Notes: generated by a model not told the origin, from the letters alone. Counted from the first letter of the stretch, positions 36,085-46,119 are shown. The stretch: 54,524 nucleotides of DNA from Ilumatobacter sp. (GCA_013002175.1 JABDKP010000091.1:1-54524); one strand, 5' to 3'. Translations and numbers: made by a program.

Positions 36085-37344
36085 ATGCCGGACTACCGCA
36101 CGATCGACGACATCCGCCTGGGCGACAACGAGTTCTGGATGCGGTCGATCGACGACCGCCACGAGGCGTTCGCGAAGTTGCGCAACGAGAGCAAGCACGG
36201 CGAGGGGATGTGCTTCCACGAGGAGATCTCCGTCATCGAGGGCGGCATCCGCGGGCCGGGGTTCTGGTCGGCCGTGACGTACGACGACGTGCGGGCGATC
36301 AACCGCAACCCGAACGCGTTCTCGTCGGCCGGCGGGATCACGCTCGGCGAAGTACCGCCCGAGTCGCTGGAGTTCTTCGGCTCGATGATCGTCCTCGACG
36401 ACCCGCGGCACGCGAAGATGCGGCTGCTCGTGCAGAAGGGGTTCACGCCGAAGACGATCGCCTCGATCGAGGAGTCGGTGCGGGCCAGGGCGAAACGGCT
36501 CGTCGCCGACGTCCGCGAGATGGGCGACTGCGACTTCGTCGAGCAACTCGCCGCTCCCCTGCCACTCGGTGTGATCTGCGACATGCTCGGCGTGCCGCCG
36601 GAGGACGAGCAGCAGATCTTCGACTGGACGAACGTCATCCTCGGTGCCGGCGACCCGGACTTCGCAATGGACCTCGACGAGTTGATCCTGGGCGCCGCCG
36701 CGATGTTCGACTACGCGCAGGCACTCGGCCAGGACCGGCTCGACCATCCCGGCGACGACATCACGTCGATCCTGATGCACGCCGAGGTGGACGGCGAGCG
36801 GCTGACGGCGTCCGAGTTCGGTTCGTTCTTCATCCTGCTGGCGGTCGCCGGCAACGAGACGACGCGAAACGCGATCTCCTGGGGCATGCACCAGCTGACC
36901 GCCCACCCCGATCAGCGTCGGCAGTTGCAGGAGAACTACGCCGAGATGTCGCTCGCCGCGGCCGACGAGATCGTGCGCTGGGCGTCGCCGGTGATCCACA
37001 TGCGGCGTACGGCGAACCACGACATCGACATCGGGAACACCTCGATCGCAGCCGGCGAGAAGGTGGTCATGTGGTACTGGTCGGGCAACCGTGACGAGGA
37101 CTGGTTCCCCGACGGCGACCGCTTCGACATCAACCGGCCGAACACGAAGGAGATGGAGGGTTACGGCGCCGGTGGACCCCACTTCTGTCTCGGCGCCAAT
37201 CTCGCCCGCCGCGAGATCCAGGTGATGTTCGACGAGATCTTCACCCAGATCCCGAACCGGGAGATCACGGGCGACCCCCACCGCCTCGTCAGCGGGATCA
37301 TCAACGGCATCAAGCGGATGCCCTGCTCGCTCGACCCCGGCTGA
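36085..37344 (+). CDS. Cytochrome P450
   Basis: A 419-residue heme monooxygenase. The I-helix motif is AVAGNETTRNAI, the K-helix ExxR is ADEIVRWASP, and the heme loop YGAGGPHFCLGANLARRE places the thiolate at Cys368. The N-terminus is soluble, as usual for bacterial class I enzymes, so it needs ferredoxin and reductase encoded elsewhere. The resemblance is to actinobacterial CYP125/CYP142-like steroid or fatty acid hydroxylases, by general motif only. The ATG at 36085 has AAGGATGG upstream; an ATG at 36052 is less likely. Confidence 0.92.
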   Translation: MPDYRTIDDIRLGDNEFWMRSIDDRHEAFAKLRNESKHGEGMCFHEEISVIEGGIRGPGFWSAVTYDDVRAINRNPNAFSSAGGITLGEVPPESLEFFGSMIVLDDPRHAKMRLLVQKGFTPKTIASIEESVRARAKRLVADVREMGDCDFVEQLAAPLPLGVICDMLGVPPEDEQQIFDWTNVILGAGDPDFAMDLDELILGAAAMFDYAQALGQDRLDHPGDDITSILMHAEVDGERLTASEFGSFFILLAVAGNETTRNAISWGMHQLTAHPDQRRQLQENYAEMSLAAADEIVRWASPVIHMRRTANHDIDIGNTSIAAGEKVVMWYWSGNRDEDWFPDGDRFDINRPNTKEMEGYGAGGPHFCLGANLARREIQVMFDEIFTQIPNREITGDPHRLVSGIINGIKRMPCSLDPG

Positions 37345-37464
37345 CACGGCTCGCCCGTCGGACGGCCGCGTGCCGGATGTCATGGCCGAGGTGTGTCCTG
37401 GCGCACAGACGGCCCCGGTGATGTCTGCGCACAGTTGGACGACCCGACCGAACGGAGCTGTGCC

Positions 37465-38124
37465 GTGTTCCCCATCGACTCGATCTCGACCCGCCAACTT
37501 CACGACGCGGACATCCTCGTGGCCGCGCAGCAGCGACGCCGTCGCGGCGTCGCACATCGCTCGAAGGCGGCGCGGCGGCCGGACTTGCAGGTGCTCACCC
37601 GCGTCGTGCTCGCCGGACTGCGGCCCCGTCGACGCGTTGCGACGGGCCCGCTGGGCGCGTCACACGAACTGTTCGTCGGGCTCGACGCCCCACAGCTCGA
37701 ACAGCTCGGTCAGCACCTCACCGTGATCGACGTGCCCGCCGGGCGGTCGCTCGGGCGGCAAGGGGCGCTGGCCCACGAATTCGTCACCGTCATCGACGGT
37801 CAGGTCGGCGTGACGATCGACGGCGTCCCGAACGCGGTGTTCGACGACGGCTCGCACTTCGGCGCCCTGCCGCTGCTCGAGGACGATCGCAACCCCAGGC
37901 ACCGGGCGTCGTTCAGCGCGTTGGTGCCGACCCGCATCGCAGTCGCCGGCCCCGCCGAGTTCCGGGCACTGCTGGCCCGCTTCCCGACGGTCGCCGCGCG
38001 GATCCGCTCGATGACGAAGATCCGCAAGGCGTATCTCAACGGGCTCGCCGACGCCCGACCGGCCGACACGCCGGAGGCCGCGAACGAAGCGCCGGTCGAG
38101 TACCCGGCGCACATCCCGGCGTGA
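37465..38124 (+). CDS. Cyclic-nucleotide-binding-domain protein without DNA-binding domain
   Basis: A 219-residue protein. The N-terminal 65 residues are basic (AAQQRRRRGVAHRSKAARR). Residues about 70-190 resemble a cNMP-binding beta roll (LFVGLDAPQLEQLGQHLTVIDVPAGRSLGRQGALAHEFVTVIDGQVGVTI at about 70-119, then GSHFGALPLLED). The CRP-type helix-turn-helix is missing; instead it ends in a helix and an acidic/Pro tail. The usual phosphate-binding Arg-Ala signature is not clear, so ligand binding is uncertain. The GTG start at 37465 has GGAG seven bases before it. It may be a signalling adaptor. Confidence 0.65.
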   Translation: MFPIDSISTRQLHDADILVAAQQRRRRGVAHRSKAARRPDLQVLTRVVLAGLRPRRRVATGPLGASHELFVGLDAPQLEQLGQHLTVIDVPAGRSLGRQGALAHEFVTVIDGQVGVTIDGVPNAVFDDGSHFGALPLLEDDRNPRHRASFSALVPTRIAVAGPAEFRALLARFPTVAARIRSMTKIRKAYLNGLADARPADTPEAANEAPVEYPAHIPA

Positions 38125-38204
38125 CATCGCTCGAATGACGAGCTCGGGCGGACAGGGCGATTGCCCGGGGCGGCATGAGGGAGCCGCTCTGGGCAGCCGT
38201 CCGG

Positions 38205-38579
38205 TCAGCTCTGACCGAGCACGGCCTTGAGCTTGTCGGTGTCCTTCGAGCCGAACACGACGCGGTTACCGGTGGCGAGGTAGACGAGGTCGAGGTCGAC
38301 GCCCGCCTCCGCGATCTTGCGGGTCAGGTCCGCGAGTTCGCCCGGGCGGTCGTGCACATCGACCACGACGACCTCACGCTCGCGCGACACCGCGACATGC
38401 GAGATCCCGAGCACGTGCTTCGCCGCCTCGGCATGCGGCACCAGGATGTGCACCTCGGCGTTGGAACTGGTTCCGGTGTAGGTCGCGGCCGCCATGTTGA
38501 CGCCGGCGTCACTGACCGCCGCCGCAACCTTGGCGAGCGCCCCGGGCTCGTCCACCACCTCGATCACCAGATCCATCAT
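38205..38579 (-). CDS. Tandem ACT-domain protein
   Basis: A 124-residue protein with two ACT-like halves: [27 protein letters not shown] (3-29) and [27 protein letters not shown] (about 70-96). ACT domains bind amino acids or small ligands and regulate enzymes; here no catalytic domain is attached, so it may act as a regulator or sensor subunit. The start has consecutive ATGs (38577-38579 used). It converges with the cNMP-domain gene. Confidence 0.82.
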   Translation of the reverse strand: MMDLVIEVVDEPGALAKVAAAVSDAGVNMAAATYTGTSSNAEVHILVPHAEAAKHVLGISHVAVSREREVVVVDVHDRPGELADLTRKIAEAGVDLDLVYLATGNRVVFGSKDTDKLKAVLGQS

Positions 38580-38681
38580 CGGTACAGGCCCCCACGTCGT
38601 GTTGTCGGATGTGTTCTCGCATCCTCATCGCGCGGCGGGGTGAAATGCAAGTGGGTGCCGACCGAGAAGACGGACGGGGCC

Positions 38682-39842
38682 TCAGAGGCAGGCCCGGACG
38701 GCCTCGTTGAGGGCGATCGTGCGCGGGTCACCCGCAATCCCGTTGGCCATCTGGTTCATCACGTAGCCGTAGCCGACCTTCGCCTCGGGATCGGCGTACC
38801 CGAGCGACCCGCCGGCGCCCGCGTGGCCGAACGACGCCCCGCTGAGCAGCGGCGTCAGCTCGCCGTCCAGCATGAACCCGTACCCGAACCGACTGTTCGC
38901 GACGAGGCACGCGTCGGGCCCGTTGACGCGCTCGGCCCGGGTTTCCTCGACGGTGTCGGACGCCAGCAGGCGGACCCCGTCGACGTCTGCAACCGTCGCG
39001 CCGTACATCCGGGCGAGGCTGCGCGCCGTGGTGATGCCGTTCGCCGCGGGCATCTCGGTGGCATGTACCTCACGCGAGTTGAAGGGGTTGTCCACCGGGT
39101 CGAGCGCCATGACGGCGCCGTTCATCGTCAAGGCCTTGAACCCGTTCGTGCCGGGACCCATGACGGCCATCATCAGTGCGAGCATCTCCGGGTCGGACAC
39201 CGGCGGTGCCGTCTCCAGTCGGCTGACGCGCGACTCCTCCTGCTCGGGCAGGCCGATCCAGAAGTCGAGGCCGAGCGGTGCTGCGACCTCCTCGGCGAAG
39301 TAGGTACCCAACGTGCGGCCGTCGACGCGACGGACGAGTTCGCCCGCGAGCCAGCCATAGGTGAGCGCGTGATAGCCGTGCTGCGTGCCGGGCTCCCACA
39401 CCGGGGCCTGCGCCTCGAGCGCCGCGACCACTGGGTCGACGGCGACGATGTCAGCCAGCGTCAGCGGCGCATCGACGTACGGCAGACCGCCCTGGTGGCT
39501 CATCATCTGGCCGACGGTGATCGTTTCCTTGCCCGCCTCGGCGAAGTCGGGCCAGTACGACGCGACCGGGGCCTCGTAGTCGATCGCGCCGGCCTGCGCG
39601 AGGCGGGCCACGCAGATCGCTGCGGCGCCCTTCGTCGTGGAGAAGACGAGCTGGAGCGTGTCCGCGTTCCACTCGGCGCCGGTCTGCTTGTCGGCCACGC
39701 CGGCCCACAGGTCGGCCTTCATCTCGCCGTCGACGTACACGCTGAACGCCGCGCCCAGCTCTCCGTGCTCCGCGAAGTTCCGCTCGAAGGTGTCGGCGAC
39801 GGCGCCGTATCCGTCGGCGACGGTCCCGTTGATTTCGGTCAT
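38682..39842 (-). CDS. Serine beta-lactamase-like hydrolase (esterase EstB type)
   Basis: A 386-residue class C beta-lactamase-fold enzyme. The nucleophile motif SxxK is STTK at 68-71, the second motif is GYHALTYGW with Tyr157, and the C-terminal region [17 protein letters not shown] supplies the HxG-type third motif. No signal peptide is visible, which argues for a cytoplasmic esterase or peptidase rather than antibiotic resistance. Divergent from leuS across 72 bases. Confidence 0.87.
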   Translation of the reverse strand: MTEINGTVADGYGAVADTFERNFAEHGELGAAFSVYVDGEMKADLWAGVADKQTGAEWNADTLQLVFSTTKGAAAICVARLAQAGAIDYEAPVASYWPDFAEAGKETITVGQMMSHQGGLPYVDAPLTLADIVAVDPVVAALEAQAPVWEPGTQHGYHALTYGWLAGELVRRVDGRTLGTYFAEEVAAPLGLDFWIGLPEQEESRVSRLETAPPVSDPEMLALMMAVMGPGTNGFKALTMNGAVMALDPVDNPFNSREVHATEMPAANGITTARSLARMYGATVADVDGVRLLASDTVEETRAERVNGPDACLVANSRFGYGFMLDGELTPLLSGASFGHAGAGGSLGYADPEAKVGYGYVMNQMANGIAGDPRTIALNEAVRACL

Positions 39843-39914
39843 CGCGCCAACGTACTCAGCACCGGAATCGATTGCCTGGTCGTACGGACCGACGCCTTAG
39901 GCTGGGCGGACGCT

Positions 39915-42794
39915 ATGAGTCAGCCGACGACGACCAGACCGGAACCGGCCGCCACGGGCGGCGAGATCCCGCCCCACCGGTACACGTCGGCGCTCGCCGA
40001 GCAGATCGAGCTGCGCTGGCAGGACTGGTGGGACGAACACGGCACGTTCGAGACGCCCAACCCGAGCGGCCCGCTGGGCGACCCCGACGCCGTGGCTGCG
40101 CGCGGCGAGCGGCTGTTCGTGCTCGACATGTTCCCGTACCCGTCGGGCAAGGGGCTGCATGTCGGCCATCCGCTCGGCTACATCGGCACGGACGTCTACG
40201 CCCGGTTCAAGCGAATGACCGGCCACAACGTGCTGCATGCGATGGGCTACGACGCGTTCGGCCTGCCGGCCGAGCAGTTCGCCACCGAGACGGGCCAGCA
40301 TCCCGCTGTCACGACCGCGCAGAACATCGAGAAGTATCGGCGCCAGCTGCGGCGGCTCGGGCTGGCCCACGACCCCCGGCGCAGCGTGTCGACCACCGAT
40401 CCGCAGTACTACCGGTGGACGCAGTGGATCTTCAACCAGATCTTCAACGCCTGGTACGACGACGAGGCCCAGCGGGCCCGGCCGATCGCCGAGTTGATCA
40501 ACCAATTCGAGTCCGGCACACGGGTGACGCCCGACGGCCGGCCGTGGGCGGACATCCCGGCCGCCGAGCAGCAGGCGATCGTCGACGGCCGCCGGCTGGC
40601 CTACGTGTCCGACGCGCCGGTCAACTGGTGCCCCGGGCTCGGCACGGTCGTCGCCAACGAGGAGGTCACCGCCGACGGACGCAGCGACCGCGGCAACTTC
40701 CCGGTGTTCAAACGCAACATGCGGCAGTGGATGATGCGGATCACGAGCTACGCCGACCGGCTGCTCGACGACCTCGACGTGCTCGACTGGACCGACGCGA
40801 TCAAGACGATGCAGCGCAACTGGATCGGTCGCAGCGAGGGTGCCCGGGTCGACTTCGCCAGCCCCGCAGGCACGATCAGCGTGTTCACCACCCGGCCCGA
40901 CACGCTGTTCGGCGCATCGTTCATGGTGCTGTCGCCCGAGCATCCGCTCGTCGACGAACTCGCGACCGCAGGACGGGGCGAGGAGATCGCGGCGTACCGC
41001 GCGCAGGCCGCGCTGAAGAAGGATTTCGAGCGCCAGGACGACACCCGCGAGAAGACCGGCATCTTCACCGGCTCGTCTGCGACCAACCCGGTCAACGGCG
41101 AGGAGATCCCGATCTGGGTCGCGGACTACGTGTTGATGGGGTACGGAACCGGCGCGATCATGGCGGTGCCGTGTGGCGACCAGCGTGACTTCGAGTTCGC
41201 CCGCAAGTACGACCTGCCGATCCCACCGATCCAGCGGCCCCCCGACCGCTGGCTGTCCGAGCACGACGTGTCGACCGACGATTCGCTCGACACGTCCGCC
41301 TGGCCGGTCGCGTACGTCGGCAACGCTGCATACGTCGCGTCGGCGAACGACGGGCTCGACCTCAACGGCGTCGACAACACGACCGACGGCATTGCGATGA
41401 CCAACGCGTGGCTCGAGGCGAACGGCGTCGGGGAAGCGACGATCAGCTACAAGCTGCGCGACTGGTTGTTCAGCCGGCAGCGGTACTGGGGCGAGCCGTT
41501 CCCGATCGTGTACGACGGCGACGGCCAGCCGCACGCGCTGCCCGACTCGTTGCTGCCGGTCGAGCTGCCCGACACCGATTCGTTCTCGCCGCGCACGTTC
41601 GATCCCGACGACGAGTTCTCCAACCCGGAGAGCCCGCTCGACCGCCTCGAAGACTGGGTCGTCGTCGAACTCGACCTCGGTGATGGCGTCAAGACGTATC
41701 GCCGCGACACCAACGTGATGCCGCAGTGGGCCGGCTCGTGCTGGTACGAGATGCGCTACCTCGACCCGACGAACGAGAACTGCTTCGTCGACCCCGATGT
41801 CGAGCGGTACTGGATGGGCCCGCGTACCGATGTCCGTCCCGACCACCCCGGCGGCGTCGACCTGTACGTCGGCGGCGTCGAGCACGCGGTGCTGCACCTG
41901 CTGTACGCGCGCTTCTGGCACAAGGTGCTGTTCGACCTCGGTCACGTCAGCTCGAAGGAACCGTACGCCCGGCTGTACAACCAGGGGTACGTGATGGCGC
42001 ACGCCTACAAGGACGAGCGCGAGATCTATGTCGAGGCGACCGAGGTCGACGGCGACGACGCGCAGGGTTACACCCACAACGGCGAGCCGGTCACGGCGGT
42101 GTGGGGCAAGATGGGCAAGAGCCTGAAGAACGCGGTGTCGCCCGACGAGATGTACGCGCAGTACGGCGCGGACACGTTGCGGCTGTACGAGATGGCGACC
42201 GGGCCCCTGGACGCGTCGCGTCCGTGGGAGACCCGCGACGTCGTCGGCATGTACCGCTTCCTCCAGCGGCTGTGGCGCAATCTCGTCGACGAGGAATCCG
42301 GCGAGTGCGTCGTCGTCGACGCGGACCTCGACGACGAGACGAACAGGCTGCTGCACCGCACGGTCGACTTCGTGCGCGCCGAGATGGACGCGCTGCGGTT
42401 CAACACGGCGATCGCCAAGTTGATCGAGCTGAACAACGCGGTGACGAAGCTCGAGGCAACGCCGCGTGCGGTGGCCGAACCGATGGTCAAGATGGCCGCG
42501 CCGCTGGTGCCCCACCTCGCCGAGGAGCTGTGGCGCAAACTCGGCCACGATGAGACGGTGACCTATCTCGACTTCCCGGTCGCCGACCCGGAACTGCTCG
42601 TCGACGACATGATCGAGGTGCCGGTGCAGGTCAACGGGAAGGTTCGCAGCCGCATCACGATCGCCACCGACGCCGACGCGGCAGCTGCCGAGGCCGCCGC
42701 ACTCGCCGACGACAAGGTGATCGCGGCGATCGACGGTCAGGCCCCGAAGAAGGTCATCGTCATCACCGGCAAGATGATCAACGTCGTCGTCTGA
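39915..42794 (+). CDS. leuS: Leucyl-tRNA synthetase
   Basis: A 959-residue class I synthetase that charges tRNA-Leu. The HIGH motif is HVGH at 82-85 in [15 protein letters not shown], the editing domain is in the middle ([20 protein letters not shown]), and KMSKS appears as KMGKS at about 732-736. The C-terminal anticodon-binding domain and the short LeuRS tail ([16 protein letters not shown], then [15 protein letters not shown]) are complete. The frame stays open 1.7 kb upstream of the ATG at 39915, but that stretch is antisense to the hydrolase and ACT genes and is not coding. A comEC/comEA-leuS neighbourhood is typical of actinobacteria. Confidence 0.97.
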   Translation: MSQPTTTRPEPAATGGEIPPHRYTSALAEQIELRWQDWWDEHGTFETPNPSGPLGDPDAVAARGERLFVLDMFPYPSGKGLHVGHPLGYIGTDVYARFKRMTGHNVLHAMGYDAFGLPAEQFATETGQHPAVTTAQNIEKYRRQLRRLGLAHDPRRSVSTTDPQYYRWTQWIFNQIFNAWYDDEAQRARPIAELINQFESGTRVTPDGRPWADIPAAEQQAIVDGRRLAYVSDAPVNWCPGLGTVVANEEVTADGRSDRGNFPVFKRNMRQWMMRITSYADRLLDDLDVLDWTDAIKTMQRNWIGRSEGARVDFASPAGTISVFTTRPDTLFGASFMVLSPEHPLVDELATAGRGEEIAAYRAQAALKKDFERQDDTREKTGIFTGSSATNPVNGEEIPIWVADYVLMGYGTGAIMAVPCGDQRDFEFARKYDLPIPPIQRPPDRWLSEHDVSTDDSLDTSAWPVAYVGNAAYVASANDGLDLNGVDNTTDGIAMTNAWLEANGVGEATISYKLRDWLFSRQRYWGEPFPIVYDGDGQPHALPDSLLPVELPDTDSFSPRTFDPDDEFSNPESPLDRLEDWVVVELDLGDGVKTYRRDTNVMPQWAGSCWYEMRYLDPTNENCFVDPDVERYWMGPRTDVRPDHPGGVDLYVGGVEHAVLHLLYARFWHKVLFDLGHVSSKEPYARLYNQGYVMAHAYKDEREIYVEATEVDGDDAQGYTHNGEPVTAVWGKMGKSLKNAVSPDEMYAQYGADTLRLYEMATGPLDASRPWETRDVVGMYRFLQRLWRNLVDEESGECVVVDADLDDETNRLLHRTVDFVRAEMDALRFNTAIAKLIELNNAVTKLEATPRAVAEPMVKMAAPLVPHLAEELWRKLGHDETVTYLDFPVADPELLVDDMIEVPVQVNGKVRSRITIATDADAAAAEAAALADDKVIAAIDGQAPKKVIVITGKMINVVV

Positions 42795-42829
42795 CGACGC
42801 GACGCGGGCGCCGGCCTCCCGCGGCCGCG

Positions 42830-43019
42830 CCGCGGCGGACGCTGCTCCGCTACGGTGTTCCCTGCGCGACGCGGCCTGGCCTCGGGCTTGTGTCTGACAC
42901 CCTTCGGGTGTCAGCACCTGCCTCGACCGAATCTCCGCGGCGGACGCTGCTCCGCTACGGCGTTCCCTGCGCGACGCGGCCTGGCCTCGGGCTTGTGTCT
43001 GACACCCTTCGGGTGTCAG
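42830..43019. repeat. Two near-identical 85-bp direct repeats ending in a palindrome
   Basis: Copies at 42830-42914 and 42935-43019 (period 105) differ at one position that I can see (TACGGTGTT vs TACGGCGTT). Each ends in TGTCTGACACCC-TTC-GGGTGTCAG, a hairpin of at least 7 and, in the second copy, 12 base pairs. The second copy's 3' arm contains the stop codon of the MMPL gene (43016-43018). It lies between convergent leuS and MMPL ends, so it can act as a bidirectional terminator. No gene is seen in this 220-base gap. Confidence 0.85.
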
Positions 43020-45418
43020 ACACTTGCATCGACCAGTTCGCGTTCGGGCTCGTCTTCGACGGCGGGGGAGTTCTCGTGGTGGCCTTCGACGTTGAGGGTG
43101 GGGAGGATGCGGTCGAGCCACTTCGGCAGCCACCAGTTGCGCTCGCCGAGCAGCTCCATCGTCGCCGGCACGAGCAACATCCGGACGAGCGTCGCGTCGA
43201 GCAGGACGGCGGCCGCGAGTCCGAGGCCGAACATCTTGATCACCCGCGCGTCCTCCAGCACGAAGCTGCCGAACACGACGACCATGATCGCGGCGGCCGC
43301 CGAGATCACGCGGGCGGTCGCGGCCAGCCCGTCGGCGACCGAGTTGACGGCATCGCCGGTGCGGTCGTACTCCTCACGGACCCGTGAGAGCAGGAAGACC
43401 TCGTAGTCCATCGACAGGCCGAACACGATCGCGAACAGCATCATCGGCAGGAACGGTTCGATCGGGCCCGACCCGGTGCCGAGCAGTTCCACGCCCCACC
43501 CCCACTGGAACACTGCGACGAGCAGCCCGTAGGCCCCACCGATCGACAGCAGGTTCATGACGACGGCCTTCAGCGGCACGAGTACCGAGCGGAAGACCAT
43601 CATCAGCAGCAGGAACGACAGCGACAGCACCGCGACGAAGAAGATCGGCAGCCGGCGCGCGAGGTAGTCGGAGAAGTCGATACTCGAGGCGACGGCACCC
43701 GTCACCTTGACGTCGAGACCGGACCCGTCGACGGCCGACGGAATCACGGCGTCGCGCATCGTCCGCACGAGATCGGACGTGGCCGCCTCCTGCGGACCGG
43801 TCTCGGGGACGACGAAGATCTGGAACGCCCGCCCGTTCTCGCTCGGGATCGGGCCGAGCGCCTGGGCGACGCCGTCGGTCTCGTTGAGCGCGGCGACGAG
43901 CGCCTGTGCGGCGGGCAGTTGGCCGGGGTCGGTGACCTCCGCCACGACGAGCAGCGGACCGTTGCTGCCCGCACCGAAGCCTTCGGCGAGCAATTCGTAG
44001 GCCTGGCGCGTCGTCGTGTCCTCGGCGAATGTGCTCTCGTCGCCGAAGCCCAGCCGAAGCCCGAGCACCGGCGTACTGAGCACGAGCAGGAACACCGTGA
44101 CCCCGATCGCCATCGGCCACGGCCGACGCTGCACGAAGTGGCTCCAGCGATACGCCAGTGTCTCACGGACCGGCTTCTCCCGGCGGGGCGGCAACGCCTC
44201 GCGCAACCTCGGCACGAAGAACGAGGCGACGATGGTGAGGACTGCCAACAGCGCCGCGACCGCGGCGACCGGCGGCAGCTTGAGACCCACCGCCAGCACC
44301 GCGAGCGCGGCGAAACCGGCGGTGATCAGCCCCCGCCAGCGGGTGATCTCGACCCGGTCGCCGGCGAAGCCGATCAGCGCGGGCAGCAACGTCAGGGAGG
44401 CGACCATCGTGATCATCACCGTGACGGCTGCGCCCGTGGCGAGACCGTTGATGAACGCGAGGCCCATGACGTACATCCCGAGCAGCGAGATCACGACGGT
44501 GAGACCGGCGAACAGCACCGCGCGGCCGGCGGTGTCGATCGCCTGCACGGTCGCGCGGTGTGCGGACAGACCCGCCCGCGTGCCCTCCCGGTAGCGGGTG
44601 ACGATGAACAGCGCGTAGTCGATGCCGACGCCGAGGCCGATCATCGCGCCGAGCGTCGTGGCGAAGTCCGGGATCGTCATCACGTTCGTCAGCAACGTGA
44701 TCGTGCCGACGCCGATGCCGACGCCGAACAGCGCGACGCCGATCGGCAGACCCATCGCCAGCACCGAACCGAACGCGAGGATCAGGACGACGATCGCGAA
44801 CGCAACACCGATCAACTCGGACTCCGGTGGCTCGAACTCGGCCAGCGCGGCGCCGCCGATCTCGATGTTGACGCCGTCGAGGTCGATGCCGTCGACGAGC
44901 GCGTCGATCTGCCGCCCGATCTCGCTGGCGCGTAGCTCGTCGGTGTCCTCGTCGAAGTCGATACTGGCGTACGCGATCGTGCCGTCCGCCGACACCAGCC
45001 CGCGCTGCTGCCCGAGCTCGGAGTATGGGCTGATGACCGTCAACTCCTCGAACGTGTCGAGTCGGTCGAACACCCTCGACATCTCGGCTTCCACCGCCGG
45101 GTCGTCGACGCCCTGCGGTGCCTCGTAGACGATCGACCCGGTGAGGAAGCTGCCGCCCACGCCGAAGTTGTCCTGCAGGATCTCGAAGCCGGCCTGCGAG
45201 TCGGAGTCGGGGCTCTCGAACGAACTCTCGCTGGAACTGCCGATCTGGCCGACGAGACCGAACACGGCGACGAGGACGACGACCCAGGCGGCCAACACGC
45301 GGCCGCGGCGACGGTAGGCGAGCGATCCGAGCCGGGCCCAGACCGACGCGTCGGTGAGATCGAGGGCGTCGTCCGCAGCGCGGGAACTACTGGACAGTTT
45401 GTTCATGATCGCCATCAT
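43016..45418 (-). CDS. MMPL/RND family membrane transporter
   Basis: An 800-residue exporter with two repeats of one helix, a large periplasmic loop and five helices. Helices cluster at about 45-65, 195-370, 415-435 and 560-740. Typical motifs are GLGVGIDYALFIVTRYREG (first half) and FGLSMDYEVFLLSRVREEY (second half), whose acidic residues take part in proton coupling. MMPL proteins export lipids or siderophores in mycobacteria; the cargo here is unknown. ATG 45418 is used, with GGGGAG upstream; 45415, 45406 and a TTG at 45442 are alternatives. Divergent from a TetR gene that probably controls it. The last two residues and the stop lie within the palindromic repeat. Confidence 0.92.
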   Translation of the reverse strand: MMAIMNKLSSSSRAADDALDLTDASVWARLGSLAYRRRGRVLAAWVVVLVAVFGLVGQIGSSSESSFESPDSDSQAGFEILQDNFGVGGSFLTGSIVYEAPQGVDDPAVEAEMSRVFDRLDTFEELTVISPYSELGQQRGLVSADGTIAYASIDFDEDTDELRASEIGRQIDALVDGIDLDGVNIEIGGAALAEFEPPESELIGVAFAIVVLILAFGSVLAMGLPIGVALFGVGIGVGTITLLTNVMTIPDFATTLGAMIGLGVGIDYALFIVTRYREGTRAGLSAHRATVQAIDTAGRAVLFAGLTVVISLLGMYVMGLAFINGLATGAAVTVMITMVASLTLLPALIGFAGDRVEITRWRGLITAGFAALAVLAVGLKLPPVAAVAALLAVLTIVASFFVPRLREALPPRREKPVRETLAYRWSHFVQRRPWPMAIGVTVFLLVLSTPVLGLRLGFGDESTFAEDTTTRQAYELLAEGFGAGSNGPLLVVAEVTDPGQLPAAQALVAALNETDGVAQALGPIPSENGRAFQIFVVPETGPQEAATSDLVRTMRDAVIPSAVDGSGLDVKVTGAVASSIDFSDYLARRLPIFFVAVLSLSFLLLMMVFRSVLVPLKAVVMNLLSIGGAYGLLVAVFQWGWGVELLGTGSGPIEPFLPMMLFAIVFGLSMDYEVFLLSRVREEYDRTGDAVNSVADGLAATARVISAAAAIMVVVFGSFVLEDARVIKMFGLGLAAAVLLDATLVRMLLVPATMELLGERNWWLPKWLDRILPTLNVEGHHENSPAVEDEPERELVDASV

Positions 45419-45449
45419 GGCGACTACACTCCCCAACCGCAAGCATTCT

Positions 45450-45461
45450 CACGAGATCGTG
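45450..45461. promoter_or_regulatory. Candidate TetR operator between MMPL and TetR genes
   Basis: CACGA-GA-TCGTG, an inverted repeat centred in the 60-base divergent gap, flanked by TTC and GAA that nearly extend the symmetry. Position and form suit autoregulated control of both genes. Confidence 0.4.
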
Positions 45462-45478
45462 CCGAACGACACACGACC

Positions 45479-46075
45479 ATGACGACCCCCACGGACATCG
45501 ACGACGACATCGACCCACGGGTCGAGCGCAGCCGCGCCGCCGTCGTTGCCGCGTCAGCTGCCCTGCTGCTCGACGAGGGCCCTGATGCGATCACGCACGG
45601 ACGGGTTGCCGCTGCCGCAGGCGTGTCCCGCACGACGGTGTACAAGCACTATCCGGAACGCTCGGATCTGCTGCACGCCACCCTCAGCGAGATCGGCAAG
45701 GACACGCCGTCCACCGACGCGCTCAGCGGCGACTTCGGACCCGATCTGCGGTTTCTGCTCGGCATGCTCGCAGGCGACCTCGCCGACGAGGGTCGCGCCA
45801 GGCTGATCTCCACGATGATGGCTCGCGCCCAGCACGACGTCGCCGTGGCAACGGTCCGCGACGACCGGTTCAGAGATTTCCGCCACGCGTTCGGCGTGCT
45901 GCTGCAGCGGGGAATCGACGACGGCCTCGTACGCACCGACATCGACGTCGACCGGGCGATGGCCGCGCTCGCCGGCTCATTGCTGTTCGCCAAGTTCATG
46001 GCGAATCTCCCGGTCGACGACGAACTCCTCGACGGCATCATCGACGACTTCCGCTCGACGAACGCCCCGCGCTGA
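45479..46075 (+). CDS. TetR family transcriptional regulator
   Basis: A 198-residue repressor. The N-terminal helix-turn-helix (about 20-62) reads VVAASAALLLDEGPDAITHGRVAAAAGVSRTTVYKHYPERSDLL (residues 21-64), and a TetR C-terminal-like domain follows (FRHAFGVLLQRGIDDGLVRTDIDVDRAMAALAG). Divergent from the MMPL exporter across 60 bases, the usual arrangement for a local repressor of an efflux gene. The inducer is unknown. It converges with the giant surface-protein gene. Confidence 0.9.
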   Translation: MTTPTDIDDDIDPRVERSRAAVVAASAALLLDEGPDAITHGRVAAAAGVSRTTVYKHYPERSDLLHATLSEIGKDTPSTDALSGDFGPDLRFLLGMLAGDLADEGRARLISTMMARAQHDVAVATVRDDRFRDFRHAFGVLLQRGIDDGLVRTDIDVDRAMAALAGSLLFAKFMANLPVDDELLDGIIDDFRSTNAPR

Positions 46076-46102
46076 CGCCGACCCCCGCCGCTGCGGACGG
46101 TC

Positions 46103-46119
46103 CGGTGTGGGCCACACCG
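46103..46119. terminator. Short hairpin between convergent TetR and surface-protein genes
   Basis: CGGTGTG (46103-46109), loop GGC, CACACCG (46113-46119): a perfect 7-base-pair stem in a 69-base gap between two gene ends. No T-run on either side, so termination is plausible but not certain. Confidence 0.4.

Noticed and set aside
36010-37557. 515-codon minus-strand open frame antisense to the P450 gene
   Set aside because: The P450 on the plus strand has all heme and I/K-helix motifs; the antisense frame has none.
38175-39914. Open frame extending leuS upstream by 580 codons
   Set aside because: It lies antisense to the ACT and hydrolase genes, has no LeuRS homology and is Arg/Asp-rich like other antisense frames in this GC-rich DNA. 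The true LeuRS start is at 39915.
39897-43133. 1,078-codon minus-strand open frame antisense to leuS
   Set aside because: A by-product of high third-position GC; the composition is Arg/Val/Asp-biased with no recognisable motif, and the plus strand has a complete synthetase.
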